64,000 nucleotides of DNA from Bdellovibrionales bacterium (lineage in GTDB: Bacteria > Bdellovibrionota > Bdellovibrionia > Bdellovibrionales > UBA1609), in the NCBI GenBank assembly GCA_023301025.1, contig JALZUR010000015.1, forward strand, positions 1-64,000, written 5' to 3'. The position numbers and the translations under genes were made by a program. Each line of letters opens with the position of its first letter. The first letter of the stretch is position 1. This document shows positions 39,547 to 49,971 of this stretch, in pieces. Below the pieces are notes generated by a model, which worked only from the letters and a program-made list of their open reading frames with translations, was not told where the DNA came from and ran no database searches.

Positions 39547-40311
39547 CTAAAGTTCAGGCGTATTTTGATTTATGTAATCAAAATAGTCCCAACTTTTTTC
39601 TTTAGCTAGTTTTAATGCTTTTATTTCTGAGTCATAAACTAATCCTGACGGGTCTGACCCATGCACTACAAGTTTTATATCAGAAGAGATTTCAATAAGT
39701 GGAACATCTGATGAAGTGTTTCCACTTACAAAAAAGGGCATTTTGCCATCTGTAACTTCTAAAAGTGCATCTACTTTCCCTTCAGCCCAAGATATTGGAT
39801 AGTGAATTTTATCTGTGATTACATCATCTTTATCAAGATAGGTTCTGATACCTATAATGTCTTCAGGTGGTATATCAAATTCAAGGGCAGCAGCTTCTAT
39901 GGTCCAGCTAATTGAGGCGGTTACAATTATAACTCTAACCCCTGATGCTTTTAAAAATTTAATAATTTCTTTTTGAGCTTCTACATAAACAGGTGGGTAT
40001 TCATTTTGGAACTGCGAAACTCTTTTTCTAAGCTCTGTTAGTTTTTCAGTCGCGAGTATCTGTCCCAGCCAGGTTAAGCCTTTCTCAATGCCTTGATCTT
40101 CAATCTTTTTATAGTCGTCCCAAGTGTATGTTTTTTTCTGTGGAAAGTAATTGTGCTTAATTTGAAAGTCAAAAAAATCACGCCCAACATCAGAAAACCA
40201 AAGCGTGCCATCAGCATCAAAAGCTGCAATTGGATTAGTTTTTGGGTTTTTTAGTGCTTTAGTGATTCGAGATTTTAAATTATTGATATAGTCTATTGGT
40301 GGATGATACAT
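39547..40311 (-). CDS. HAD-superfamily phosphatase (phosphoserine-phosphatase-like)
   Basis: AAFDADGTLWFSDVG motif I; VIIVTASISWTIEAAA motif II; FFVSGNTSSDVPLIEIS motif IV. Confidence 0.85.
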   Translation of the reverse strand: MYHPPIDYINNLKSRITKALKNPKTNPIAAFDADGTLWFSDVGRDFFDFQIKHNYFPQKKTYTWDDYKKIEDQGIEKGLTWLGQILATEKLTELRKRVSQFQNEYPPVYVEAQKEIIKFLKASGVRVIIVTASISWTIEAAALEFDIPPEDIIGIRTYLDKDDVITDKIHYPISWAEGKVDALLEVTDGKMPFFVSGNTSSDVPLIEISSDIKLVVHGSDPSGLVYDSEIKALKLAKEKSWDYFDYINQNTPEL

Positions 40312-40373
40312 ATTAGTATTGATAGTATTTTTAAGAAAAATTGCAATAGCTATTTAGATTTAAGGAGTATGGT

Positions 40374-42002
40374 GTGAATAAATTCTCATTTAAAGATAGA
40401 TCCAAGAATCTAAAAAGTATTAAAAGTGATTCTTACGATATTGTAGTTGTAGGTGGTGGTATTACTGGGGCTGGAGTTGCAAGAGAAGCTGCTCTTAGAG
40501 GTTTTAAGGTTTGTTTGCTCGAAAAATCTGATTTTTCAACAGGGGCCAGTTCAAAATCTAGTAAGCTTGCACATGGTGGATTAAGGTATCTTGAAAATTT
40601 TGAATTTGATTTAGTAGCTGAAGCTTTAAATGAAAGACAGCATCTTTTAAGAATGGCTACGCATATGGTGCGTCCTTTGTCTTTTTTAGTACCAATTTAT
40701 AAAGGTGATAGAGTTGGCTGGTGGAAGATGAAAGCTGGAATGCTTTTGTATGATCTCTTATGTGCTTTCAGAGCGCCAAAACTCCATACATCGTTAAATC
40801 CTAAAAAAGTTACAGCATCAAATTCTAATTTAAAAACAGAAGGTTTGAAAGGTGGCTTTGTTTATTCGGATGCTTATATGGATGATGATAGACTTGTTGT
40901 TGAAACTCTTAGATCGGTAAGTGATAAAATTGATGTGATCTCTTACTGTGAGGTTAAAACGGTTAAAATCAGTACTGATAAAAAAGAAGAAACTGAAACA
41001 AATGGGGGAGGAGTTGAACTAAGCTGTTATGACTCTATTGAAGATAACGAGTTTAAGCTTAAAGGCACCCATCTTATCTCTTGTGTTGGGCCTTGGACGG
41101 ATACTTTTGGAAAAATTGTCGATGACAGTTGGAAAGATAAGATGCGACCTTCCAAAGGTATACACTTATGTGTCAAAAAATCTCTTTTAGAACTAGAAAC
41201 TGCTATGGTTATGGCCGCTGATAAAAGTAAGAGAATTCTTTTTTGTATCCCAAGAAAAGACTTTGATATTATTGGAACAACTGACACGGATTACAATGAA
41301 GATTTAGATAAGGTAAGTTCAAATGATGATGATATCTCTTATGTTAAAAAAGTTTTATCAGAGTATTTTCCAAAAATTGATATCAAAGATAGTGATATAC
41401 TTTCCACTTATGCAGGAGTTAGACCTCTGATTCATGATGGTTCCTCAAATGAGAGCAAAGTGAGTAGAAATCATAGAGTTTTCAATGTAGATGATAAGCC
41501 TATTACTTTTATATCAGGGGGCAAGTACACAACTTATTTAAGTATGGCAATTCACGCTGTGGATAAAGCTGTTAAAAGTAATAAAAAATTAGTTTCTTCT
41601 GCAGAAAATATCCGATCTGAAAGGCGTAAACTTTTTGTTGGTATCAATACAAAAGAGAATCAAAATTTAGCTCTTAATAAAATTATGTCTTTAAATTTAG
41701 ATTGGAGTATAGATAACATTAATGATTTTGTAGATAATCATGGCGCTCAGTCTTATGAGTTTATTTCTGAAAACTTAAACAAAACTTATTTGCAAACAGA
41801 GGCAAGTGTTGCAATTGAATATTACTGTTGTGGACATCTTTTGGATTTTTACGAAAGACGAACATCATGGTCTCTTTCAAGACGATTTACTGATGAAGTA
41901 AATATCAAAGAAGTTGCTCTTGAGTTTAGAAATCAATTTGGCTGGACTGATAAAATTTTGAATCAAGAGATTGAAGTTTTACGAGCGTTCTTAAGAAGTT
42001 GA
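40374..42002 (+). CDS. glpD: FAD-dependent glycerol-3-phosphate dehydrogenase
   Basis: DIVVVGGGITGAGVAREAALRGFKVCLLEKSDFSTGASSKSSKLAHGGLRYLE. Confidence 0.94.
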   Translation: MNKFSFKDRSKNLKSIKSDSYDIVVVGGGITGAGVAREAALRGFKVCLLEKSDFSTGASSKSSKLAHGGLRYLENFEFDLVAEALNERQHLLRMATHMVRPLSFLVPIYKGDRVGWWKMKAGMLLYDLLCAFRAPKLHTSLNPKKVTASNSNLKTEGLKGGFVYSDAYMDDDRLVVETLRSVSDKIDVISYCEVKTVKISTDKKEETETNGGGVELSCYDSIEDNEFKLKGTHLISCVGPWTDTFGKIVDDSWKDKMRPSKGIHLCVKKSLLELETAMVMAADKSKRILFCIPRKDFDIIGTTDTDYNEDLDKVSSNDDDISYVKKVLSEYFPKIDIKDSDILSTYAGVRPLIHDGSSNESKVSRNHRVFNVDDKPITFISGGKYTTYLSMAIHAVDKAVKSNKKLVSSAENIRSERRKLFVGINTKENQNLALNKIMSLNLDWSIDNINDFVDNHGAQSYEFISENLNKTYLQTEASVAIEYYCCGHLLDFYERRTSWSLSRRFTDEVNIKEVALEFRNQFGWTDKILNQEIEVLRAFLRS

Positions 42003-42107
42003 CTCTGTAGTGACATAGGTGTGAAATGAAATTACAATTGTTTCAATTGAGTTAGATTTTTTACTGAATCGATTCCTTTTAAACAGTTTTATACTTAAGC
42101 TTTTTAA

Positions 42108-43163
<1,056 letters not shown>

Positions 43164-43170
43164 AGTTTTT

Positions 43171-43593
43171 ATGGACAGAGAAGAGGCTTTTATAAGAGCA
43201 GCAAAAGTACTTTTTTATGGCTCTTTAGACGAAGCCTTCTCTTTAAAAAAAGCTATACTCGTAGCACGAGAAAAATCAGATTTCGAACAGCTTAGGCTTA
43301 TACATAATCTCTTAGAAAAAAAACAAAACAATCAATTTAATTTCCATACTAAAAACCTTGAAGAGGGTCAGATACAAATAGCCAAAGGAATTAGGCTTGA
43401 GTATTGGCGTGAATTTAAGTTTAATTCTGTAGCTGAAGTTTTTTATCCGATTTTGTACAAGTGGATCGGTGATTTTAAGGATCATGATATTAAAAATCTT
43501 TTAAATCTATCTGGTGGAGCTATTCTAATGAGATACAATACTGGTGTCATAAGACTTGGTTCTTTTATTGTGAGAGAGGTATCTGGTGAATGA
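43171..43593 (+). CDS. Hypothetical protein
   Basis: 140-aa ORF tightly spaced after mreB. Confidence 0.7.
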   Translation: MDREEAFIRAAKVLFYGSLDEAFSLKKAILVAREKSDFEQLRLIHNLLEKKQNNQFNFHTKNLEEGQIQIAKGIRLEYWREFKFNSVAEVFYPILYKWIGDFKDHDIKNLLNLSGGAILMRYNTGVIRLGSFIVREVSGE

Positions 43594-43921
43594 TGAAAAG
43601 CTGATCTCTCAAAAAAAAATAAGTTCCTTCTTCTTTGAAAAAAAACTTTATCAGTATGCTACAAAATCATTAAATGAAAAAGACAGAGACTTGATGAAGT
43701 CTTTTTGTGAAAGTGAAGCTAAAGCAAAAAAGACTTTAGCCTCTGTCTTGATGAGTTTTGAGTATTTAGAAAAGCTTAAAGAAACAGAGATTAATAAAGA
43801 GTGGACAGAGCAAACAGTTTACAATGAGGTTAAAAAAGAAAATTTAACTAAATACTTAGTGATATCTTTTTTAGTACTTTTATTAATTGTTGTGTCTTAC
43901 TTAGCATACAAATTGATTTAA
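43586..43921 (+). CDS. Hypothetical protein with C-terminal TM anchor
   Basis: Overlaps previous ORF; C-terminal YLVISFLVLLLIVVSYLAYKLI. Confidence 0.7.
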   Translation: MNDEKLISQKKISSFFFEKKLYQYATKSLNEKDRDLMKSFCESEAKAKKTLASVLMSFEYLEKLKETEINKEWTEQTVYNEVKKENLTKYLVISFLVLLLIVVSYLAYKLI

Positions 43922-43941
43922 TCAGTAAGTGAGGTGACTAA

Positions 43942-45621
43942 ATGCAAAACAACACCTACAGTTTAAGACAGATTATCTTTGCTTGGATTTTAGTTTTTAA
44001 GATTTCTTTTTTTATCTTCATATACATTTTACTCTCAAAACTTTTTAGTCAGTATGTTGATAACTCTTCTTTTAAAGACTTAAGGTATTCAAAACTATTA
44101 ATCGAAAAAGAAGTAACTAAAGAAGAGATAAATCTTAAAAATAATCTATCAAGACATATAAATTCAAGAATGTTTACCTCTGCTTTAAAAGAGAAAAACG
44201 TTGAAAGTGTTTTAAAGTACATAAAAAATTGGAAGTCATTGGGACGACTTTACAGAATATCTTTGTTCAACAAAGAGGGCTTAAAAGTTTCATTAATAGA
44301 CTTAAACCCCATTTCTGACAATGCACTAATGTCTAACTCCTTAACTGCAAAACTAAAAGGGGGATATGAGGTTACAAAATATTATATAGAAAAAGAAAAT
44401 CTTTTTATTCAAGTTACAAGAAATATCTTGGATCAAGAAGGTCTATCTATAGGATATATACAAGAGTCTAAGCAGCTAGATTTAGGAAGAGTAAAAAGTA
44501 TTTTACCAGAGCAAACAAAATTTTTAGTATCTGACAACAGCAATATTTTTTCTATAAATGATACTTTAAGTGATAAATTTAAGAGAAAACTTTTAAATAT
44601 TAAGTCAGAGGCTTTTGAAATTTCGTCTGGAAAAGTTTTTTTTGATGGTTTAGTTTATAAAGTTGATGATCGTAATAATATTCTTATTCTAAAAGAAAAA
44701 CTTAAAAATATATTTTATCTCTCTTTTTATAAAAACTATTTACTATATTTTGTCATTTATATTCTATTAATCGGACTTATCTTTTATTTATCTTTTAATT
44801 ACACCGTAACTAAGCCTTTAGAAGATTTATGTTTGTATATAAAATCAAACTTTAAAGATAAGAAAACTTCTATGTCTCAGCTTAAAGAGATAAGAGAGAT
44901 TGAGAGTTTAGTACAAAGTAGGGTTGGCGAGTTTAATACAGTTATAAGTGAAGCTCATGCTGGTAAAAAACGAGATGTTAATATGATGGTTGCAAGTTTA
45001 GCCCATGAACTTAATAATGCCCTTTCTTATATTGGTGGAAATATTAGTTTTTTAGAAGACGAAATGAGTGAAAAAGAACCTGATAAAGAAGAGATAAATG
45101 AGTCACTTGTTGATATCAAAAGTGGTTTTGATAGCATGAAAAATATCGTATCTGATCTGAAAGTTTTTTCTTCGCAATCTGATTATAAGATAAAAAGTAT
45201 ATTTATTTCAGAAATATTTGATCAAATTAAAAAAGTTTTTAACAATATTGAAATTACTAATGAATTAGAAAATAGAAAGATTTCAGTTGATTCTGATAGG
45301 CTCTTTCAGGTTTTACAAAATATAATTCAAAACGCAAATCATGCAAAAGATAAAGATGAGATTTTAGTAAAAATAGCTGCTTATAAAGTCCCAAATGAAG
45401 ATTATATGTTCATTGATGTTTCTGACAATGGTCTTGGTGTACCAAAAAATATTCAAGATAAGATCTTTCAACCTTTTTTTACGACTAAAAAAAATAAAGG
45501 GGGTACAGGCTTAGGTCTTGCTTTATCTTTAGATATTATGATGGGCATGGAAGGAGACTTATTTCTAAAGGACTCTAGTGAACAGGGTAGTATTTTTTGT
45601 TTAAAAATTAAATTGGTTTAA
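43942..45621 (+). CDS. Membrane-bound sensor histidine kinase
   Basis: Two TMs, VASLAHELNNALSYIGGN H-box, DNGLGVPKNIQDKIFQPFFTTKKNKGGTGLGLALS HATPase. Confidence 0.92.
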   Translation: MQNNTYSLRQIIFAWILVFKISFFIFIYILLSKLFSQYVDNSSFKDLRYSKLLIEKEVTKEEINLKNNLSRHINSRMFTSALKEKNVESVLKYIKNWKSLGRLYRISLFNKEGLKVSLIDLNPISDNALMSNSLTAKLKGGYEVTKYYIEKENLFIQVTRNILDQEGLSIGYIQESKQLDLGRVKSILPEQTKFLVSDNSNIFSINDTLSDKFKRKLLNIKSEAFEISSGKVFFDGLVYKVDDRNNILILKEKLKNIFYLSFYKNYLLYFVIYILLIGLIFYLSFNYTVTKPLEDLCLYIKSNFKDKKTSMSQLKEIREIESLVQSRVGEFNTVISEAHAGKKRDVNMMVASLAHELNNALSYIGGNISFLEDEMSEKEPDKEEINESLVDIKSGFDSMKNIVSDLKVFSSQSDYKIKSIFISEIFDQIKKVFNNIEITNELENRKISVDSDRLFQVLQNIIQNANHAKDKDEILVKIAAYKVPNEDYMFIDVSDNGLGVPKNIQDKIFQPFFTTKKNKGGTGLGLALSLDIMMGMEGDLFLKDSSEQGSIFCLKIKLV

Positions 45622-45731
45622 TTGATAGAAAAAAGCTGACACAAAACCTGAAAGTTTTTTTAGTTGTTTTGTTAAACTCTAAAACAATAGTAAGTGTTTA
45701 AAATTAATACAAAAATGCCGATAGGTTAGCT

Positions 45732-46235
45732 ATGCGATCTAAAAACACAACGCTTGATATTATTTTTATCGTCATTTTTTCTATACTTGTTTTCTTTGGC
45801 GCTCTATTTATTTTTTTAGAAATAAAAGATCCATCTAATAAAAAAAAGGTTTCTGTTAGAAGCTTAGAGCGTGTCATGAATAAAAAAGTAAATAAAAGAA
45901 TTAGAAGTCTTGAAGGTAAGAAGGTTTTTTTTAAGAATAAAATTAGAAATGGTACTGATGTAGAGAATATGGAAAATGAAGGTGCTGTTAGTGCTGAATC
46001 ACAAAAAGATAACAGCTTTCAAATTTTTAAAAAAGATGAAGATTTTAATAAGGATCAAGGTGCTAAATCTGTGTTTGATGGTGTTTTAGAAGAAGCAAAT
46101 ATAGAAGCTCAGTCTTACCCTTCAAATGAATTAGAGTTTTATAAAAAAGAACTAATTGAAAGGGCTAGAGATGCTGGTTGGTATATCGAGTTAAACGATG
46201 ACCTTGAAGTGATAAAGCAAGAAAAAATAAACTAG
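45732..46235 (+). CDS. Hypothetical single-TM membrane protein
   Basis: N-terminal IIFIVIFSILVFFGALFIFLEI then charged tail. Confidence 0.65.
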   Translation: MRSKNTTLDIIFIVIFSILVFFGALFIFLEIKDPSNKKKVSVRSLERVMNKKVNKRIRSLEGKKVFFKNKIRNGTDVENMENEGAVSAESQKDNSFQIFKKDEDFNKDQGAKSVFDGVLEEANIEAQSYPSNELEFYKKELIERARDAGWYIELNDDLEVIKQEKIN

Positions 46236-46237
46236 CT

Positions 46238-46651
46238 TTAAAAAGCAATATTTGAATCTTTAAATGAGTAGTATCTATTTTTCGATATAATAATGTGATC
46301 GATTAAATCTATTCTCATTAATTTCGAAGCTTTAAACAGATCACATGTTATTTCTATATCTTTTTTTGAAGGTTTTGGGCATTCACTTGGATGTGAGTGA
46401 TAAAGAATGTAGCTATGAGCGTTTTGTTTTATAAGTGATTGAAAGATATCTCTTGGATGAAAAGTGCATTCATTAAGTGTTCCAATAAAGTGCCTGTTTA
46501 AGAATAGCGGTTTTTTCAGCGTGTTCAAAGATAGAGTCCACACCTCTTCTTTTTTATAAGAGATTGTATCTTTGATTAAAGAAAAGGCTATCTTACTTGA
46601 TGTGACTGACTTGTTTAGTTTGTGCATTTGCAAATTTAAATGCAAATGCAT
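46238..46651 (-). CDS. RadC/JAB (MPN) domain protein lacking the N-terminal HhH domain
   Basis: LYHSHPSECPKPSKKDIEITCDLFKASKLMRIDLIDHIIISKNRYYSFKD; JAMM H-x-H...S..D retained. Confidence 0.8.
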   Translation of the reverse strand: MHLHLNLQMHKLNKSVTSSKIAFSLIKDTISYKKEEVWTLSLNTLKKPLFLNRHFIGTLNECTFHPRDIFQSLIKQNAHSYILYHSHPSECPKPSKKDIEITCDLFKASKLMRIDLIDHIIISKNRYYSFKDSNIAF

Positions 46652-46675
46652 GTGCCTTAGGTAGGCTCGACAGAT

Positions 46676-47236
46676 TTAGTCTTGAGGTTCAAAATTTTTA
46701 TTATTCGGATTCGGCAGATTAGGAAGTATTTCCATGTACGGTTGAGTCTCACCATCAGTGAGAGTTTCAGTTTGCCCCATAAGCATAGCTGCTGAAGCAA
46801 CTCTTTTTTCTAAGGTCTGTCTGACCTCTTCAAAGGGAGTATCGCCTTTTTTACTTCCGCTAGAATTGGTAGGAAGATCAATTCTTTGTGGTTTTTGATT
46901 TTCATACTCTTCTAAAGGAAAAGCGCCTAATTTAGCTAAAAAAGCAGATATACTACTATTTTTGTGTTGAATGATTTCTCTAAGTGTCTTTAAAGGCGCA
47001 TACTGAGCTGACTTTTTTTCTGCTTCGAAGATGATTTGTGTTAAAGTAGCTGCTGTGATGTCGTTTTTTGATTTGTTATCAATAACAACAACATGTTCAT
47101 TTGAACGAACCATTTTGGCAATGTCATCTAAAGTGACGTAACAACTCTGTTGAGTGTCATAAAGCTTTCTATTTTGGTATCTTTTGACTATTTTCGGGCG
47201 CTGCTCGCTTTGATTAAGTTCGTCAGTGTGATTCAC
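46676..47236 (-). CDS. phaR: Polyhydroxyalkanoate synthesis repressor-like regulator
   Basis: VKRYQNRKLYDTQQSCYVTLDDIAKMVRS PHB-accumulation regulator DNA-binding domain. Confidence 0.9.
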   Translation of the reverse strand: MNHTDELNQSEQRPKIVKRYQNRKLYDTQQSCYVTLDDIAKMVRSNEHVVVIDNKSKNDITAATLTQIIFEAEKKSAQYAPLKTLREIIQHKNSSISAFLAKLGAFPLEEYENQKPQRIDLPTNSSGSKKGDTPFEEVRQTLEKRVASAAMLMGQTETLTDGETQPYMEILPNLPNPNNKNFEPQD

Positions 47237-47449
47237 AAGTCGTCCCTCCTACATCTTTATGTGTCATTTTAGACAGAGTGTCATACACAATTAAGGGTAC
47301 AATATATGTATGTTGGCTAGTGTCAAGAATCTAGGCAAATAAATCTATTTAAGTTTTTTAAGCCCTTAAAAACCAGTCTAATGGAGGGTTTAAGGTATAA
47401 TCTGCTGAAATTGCCTATATATAAGGTTGTTTTTTACCGATATTAAAAG

Positions 47450-49279
47450 GTGAGATTCATACTAAAAACTGGTTTTTTGACGCTACTTTTAGCCGCTTTT
47501 GTGGCCTGTAGCACTGCCCCTAAAAAAAGTACTGGATCTGAATTTTTGGGCAAAAATCAAAAAAAAACTCCTCAAATGAGTCTTGATTTTGTGTATCTAA
47601 AAGCCCAACTACTAACCTATAGCGGTGATTTAGATGAGGCAAAAAAACTTTTACAGACATTTCTAAATCAAGAAAATACTATTACTGATAAAGCGAGTGA
47701 CTCTTCTGCACTTAAGATAATGCTTGGTCGGATATTAGTTCAACAAGAAGAACACTTTGAGGCTAGTAAAATTTATGCTGGTTTGTTAGATGAGCATCCA
47801 GAAAATAAGACAGCTCTATCAGAAGTGGCTAAATTTTATTACGGCATCAAAAACTTTGATGCAGCATTAGAACTATATCAAAAATTGATAGTACTAGAGC
47901 CAGAAAATGAAAATCATCTAATTTATGCTGGTCTTGTATTTTATGAAAAGAACAATACAACGAAAGCAAAAAAGTACTTCTATACAATAACTAAAAAATT
48001 TCCAAAATCTTCACACCTTGGTCATTACTATCTTGGTCATTTAAAGCGTGAAGAGGGAAAAGCTGAAGCTTCATTGTGGCATTATAAAAAATGTGAAGCT
48101 GTTGCTCCTATAAGTTTTAGTGCATGTCATTTGGATCACGCCGATCTTTTACAAATTTTAGGACAAGAAGAAAAGGCGTATAAGTTACTTGAAGGGTATA
48201 CAAAGAAAAATTCTGATTACAGCATTCTTGAAAAGATGGTTCAGTTTTCTATTGAAAAACAAAACTTAGATCAGGCTTTAGTAAATCTCTTTGAGCAAGA
48301 AAAACTTAAACCAAAAGATTTAGAATTAAAAAGAAGAATAGGACATGCTTTACTTATGCAAGAAAGTGTACCTGAGGCTTTATCTAGGTTTGAGTTTGTT
48401 TCACAAGATAAACTTTCAAAAAATGAAGATCATTTTAATGTCTTAAGAATTTATAAAAGTTTAAAAAAAGATATAGAATTAAAATCTTTTTTAAACACTT
48501 TGACTAAAAATAGAGATTTGAATAGTAATTTTTTTATTGATCAAAGATACTACTTAGACAAAACAGATATAAATTTTACATCTATGTGTAAAAGTGTAAA
48601 GAAAAGCAATCGCTCTCATTGTTATCATGCTTTAGGTCTTTTTAGTTTAAGAGATCAAACTTACAAAAAAGCTAAAATATTTTTTAATAAATCACTTAAA
48701 TATAACAGTAAGAATTTTGAGTCTTTGTATATGCTCGGAAGAGTTAAGATCGAGTTTATGAGCCAATCAGAAAGTGGCGAAAAATTAATGTTAAAAGCTC
48801 TAAAAATAAAACCAGAATACTCGCAAGCACTTAACTATTTGTCCTACAATTGGGCGAAAAGAGATGTAAATTTGGAAAAATCTTTTGAGTTTTCCCAACG
48901 TGCATTAATGCAAGAGCCATTGAATGGACACTTTTTAGATACATTTGGTTATGTACTTTATCGAATGAAAGAGTATGAGAATGCACTTGGAGTGCTTAAA
49001 AAAGCTTCAAAAATATCTCCTGAAAATGCAGAAATTTATGAACACATTGCAGACACCTATGTTGGCTTAAGCTTTCCAAATAAAGCCATAGCTTTTTATG
49101 AACTTGCCTCTGAACTTATATCAGGTAAGAATCTTGAAAGACTTGGGAGTAAAATTGCAGATGTTAAAAAAACCTATCCAGAACGTTTTAAAGAATCTCC
49201 ATATAAAACTACTATTGGCACTAGTGATGATATTAAGCGCCCAACTAGGATGCCAGCAGCTATCAAAAAGGGAAAGTAG
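47450..49279 (+). CDS. TPR-repeat lipoprotein
   Basis: Lipobox LLAAFVAC; multiple TPRs. Confidence 0.8.
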   Translation: MRFILKTGFLTLLLAAFVACSTAPKKSTGSEFLGKNQKKTPQMSLDFVYLKAQLLTYSGDLDEAKKLLQTFLNQENTITDKASDSSALKIMLGRILVQQEEHFEASKIYAGLLDEHPENKTALSEVAKFYYGIKNFDAALELYQKLIVLEPENENHLIYAGLVFYEKNNTTKAKKYFYTITKKFPKSSHLGHYYLGHLKREEGKAEASLWHYKKCEAVAPISFSACHLDHADLLQILGQEEKAYKLLEGYTKKNSDYSILEKMVQFSIEKQNLDQALVNLFEQEKLKPKDLELKRRIGHALLMQESVPEALSRFEFVSQDKLSKNEDHFNVLRIYKSLKKDIELKSFLNTLTKNRDLNSNFFIDQRYYLDKTDINFTSMCKSVKKSNRSHCYHALGLFSLRDQTYKKAKIFFNKSLKYNSKNFESLYMLGRVKIEFMSQSESGEKLMLKALKIKPEYSQALNYLSYNWAKRDVNLEKSFEFSQRALMQEPLNGHFLDTFGYVLYRMKEYENALGVLKKASKISPENAEIYEHIADTYVGLSFPNKAIAFYELASELISGKNLERLGSKIADVKKTYPERFKESPYKTTIGTSDDIKRPTRMPAAIKKGK

Positions 49280-49796
49280 TGTGCAAAAGAATGGCCTTCA
49301 CTATTGGAGTGCAAAAATTGAGTTTATTAATAAATTAAAAAACAACAGGCAATCAGGTTTAGCTAAAATATATATTCAAGGTGAAGATCATTTAAGAATG
49401 GATATTATGGATCCTTTTGGATTTGTTAAAATTGGATCAGTAGTTGTTAATAAAAACCAAGCTAAGGTAAACTTTCTAAAGCAAACTCCCTACGAAGGTC
49501 CAGTCTATGATGAAATGCTTTCGGATATGCTTAAGGTAAATATTACTGTTAAAGACTTTTTTTCTCTTTTCACTCAAAATGATTTTTCTAAGAAAAATTG
49601 GAAATGTGATAAATCAAGCTCTGAAGCCCCACACTCTTGCACTCACCTAGACCAAGAGATAACTATATCTTGGTCTGGTTCTATGAAAAATGTTGGAGCT
49701 CTTTGTACTGTAAATCACAGTAGGGCTGATATTTCTTTAAAAGTAAAAGACTACAGACTGATAGAAGAAAAAAGAGATTCTCTTTTTAGCTTATAG
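49161..49796 (+). CDS. LolB/DUF4292-like lipoprotein or exported protein
   Basis: Internal ATG at 49161 gives MLKKPIQNVLKNLHIKLLLALVMILSAQLGC signal sequence; LRMDIMDPFGFVKIGSVVVN; 119-nt overlap with upstream gene. Confidence 0.7.
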   Translation: MLKKPIQNVLKNLHIKLLLALVMILSAQLGCQQLSKRESSVQKNGLHYWSAKIEFINKLKNNRQSGLAKIYIQGEDHLRMDIMDPFGFVKIGSVVVNKNQAKVNFLKQTPYEGPVYDEMLSDMLKVNITVKDFFSLFTQNDFSKKNWKCDKSSSEAPHSCTHLDQEITISWSGSMKNVGALCTVNHSRADISLKVKDYRLIEEKRDSLFSL

Positions 49797-49971
49797 ACTC
49801 AAAAATTTTAAAAAATTAAGAATCTAAAGCTAAAGAAACCTTAACAAAAAAATAGATTTTCTTTTTTAAAAAAAGAAAAAGCTTATTTATAATATAAATA
49901 TTATTCATCCTTGAATATTTGTAATTTTATAAATTAGTAGAGACAATCTATTTAGTGGAGGTATTGGTCTT

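Noticed and set aside
49861-49890. A/T-rich palindrome TTTTCTTTTTTAAAAAAAGAAAA upstream of prkA
   Set aside because: Homopolymer-dominated dyad expected by chance in AT-rich intergenic DNA
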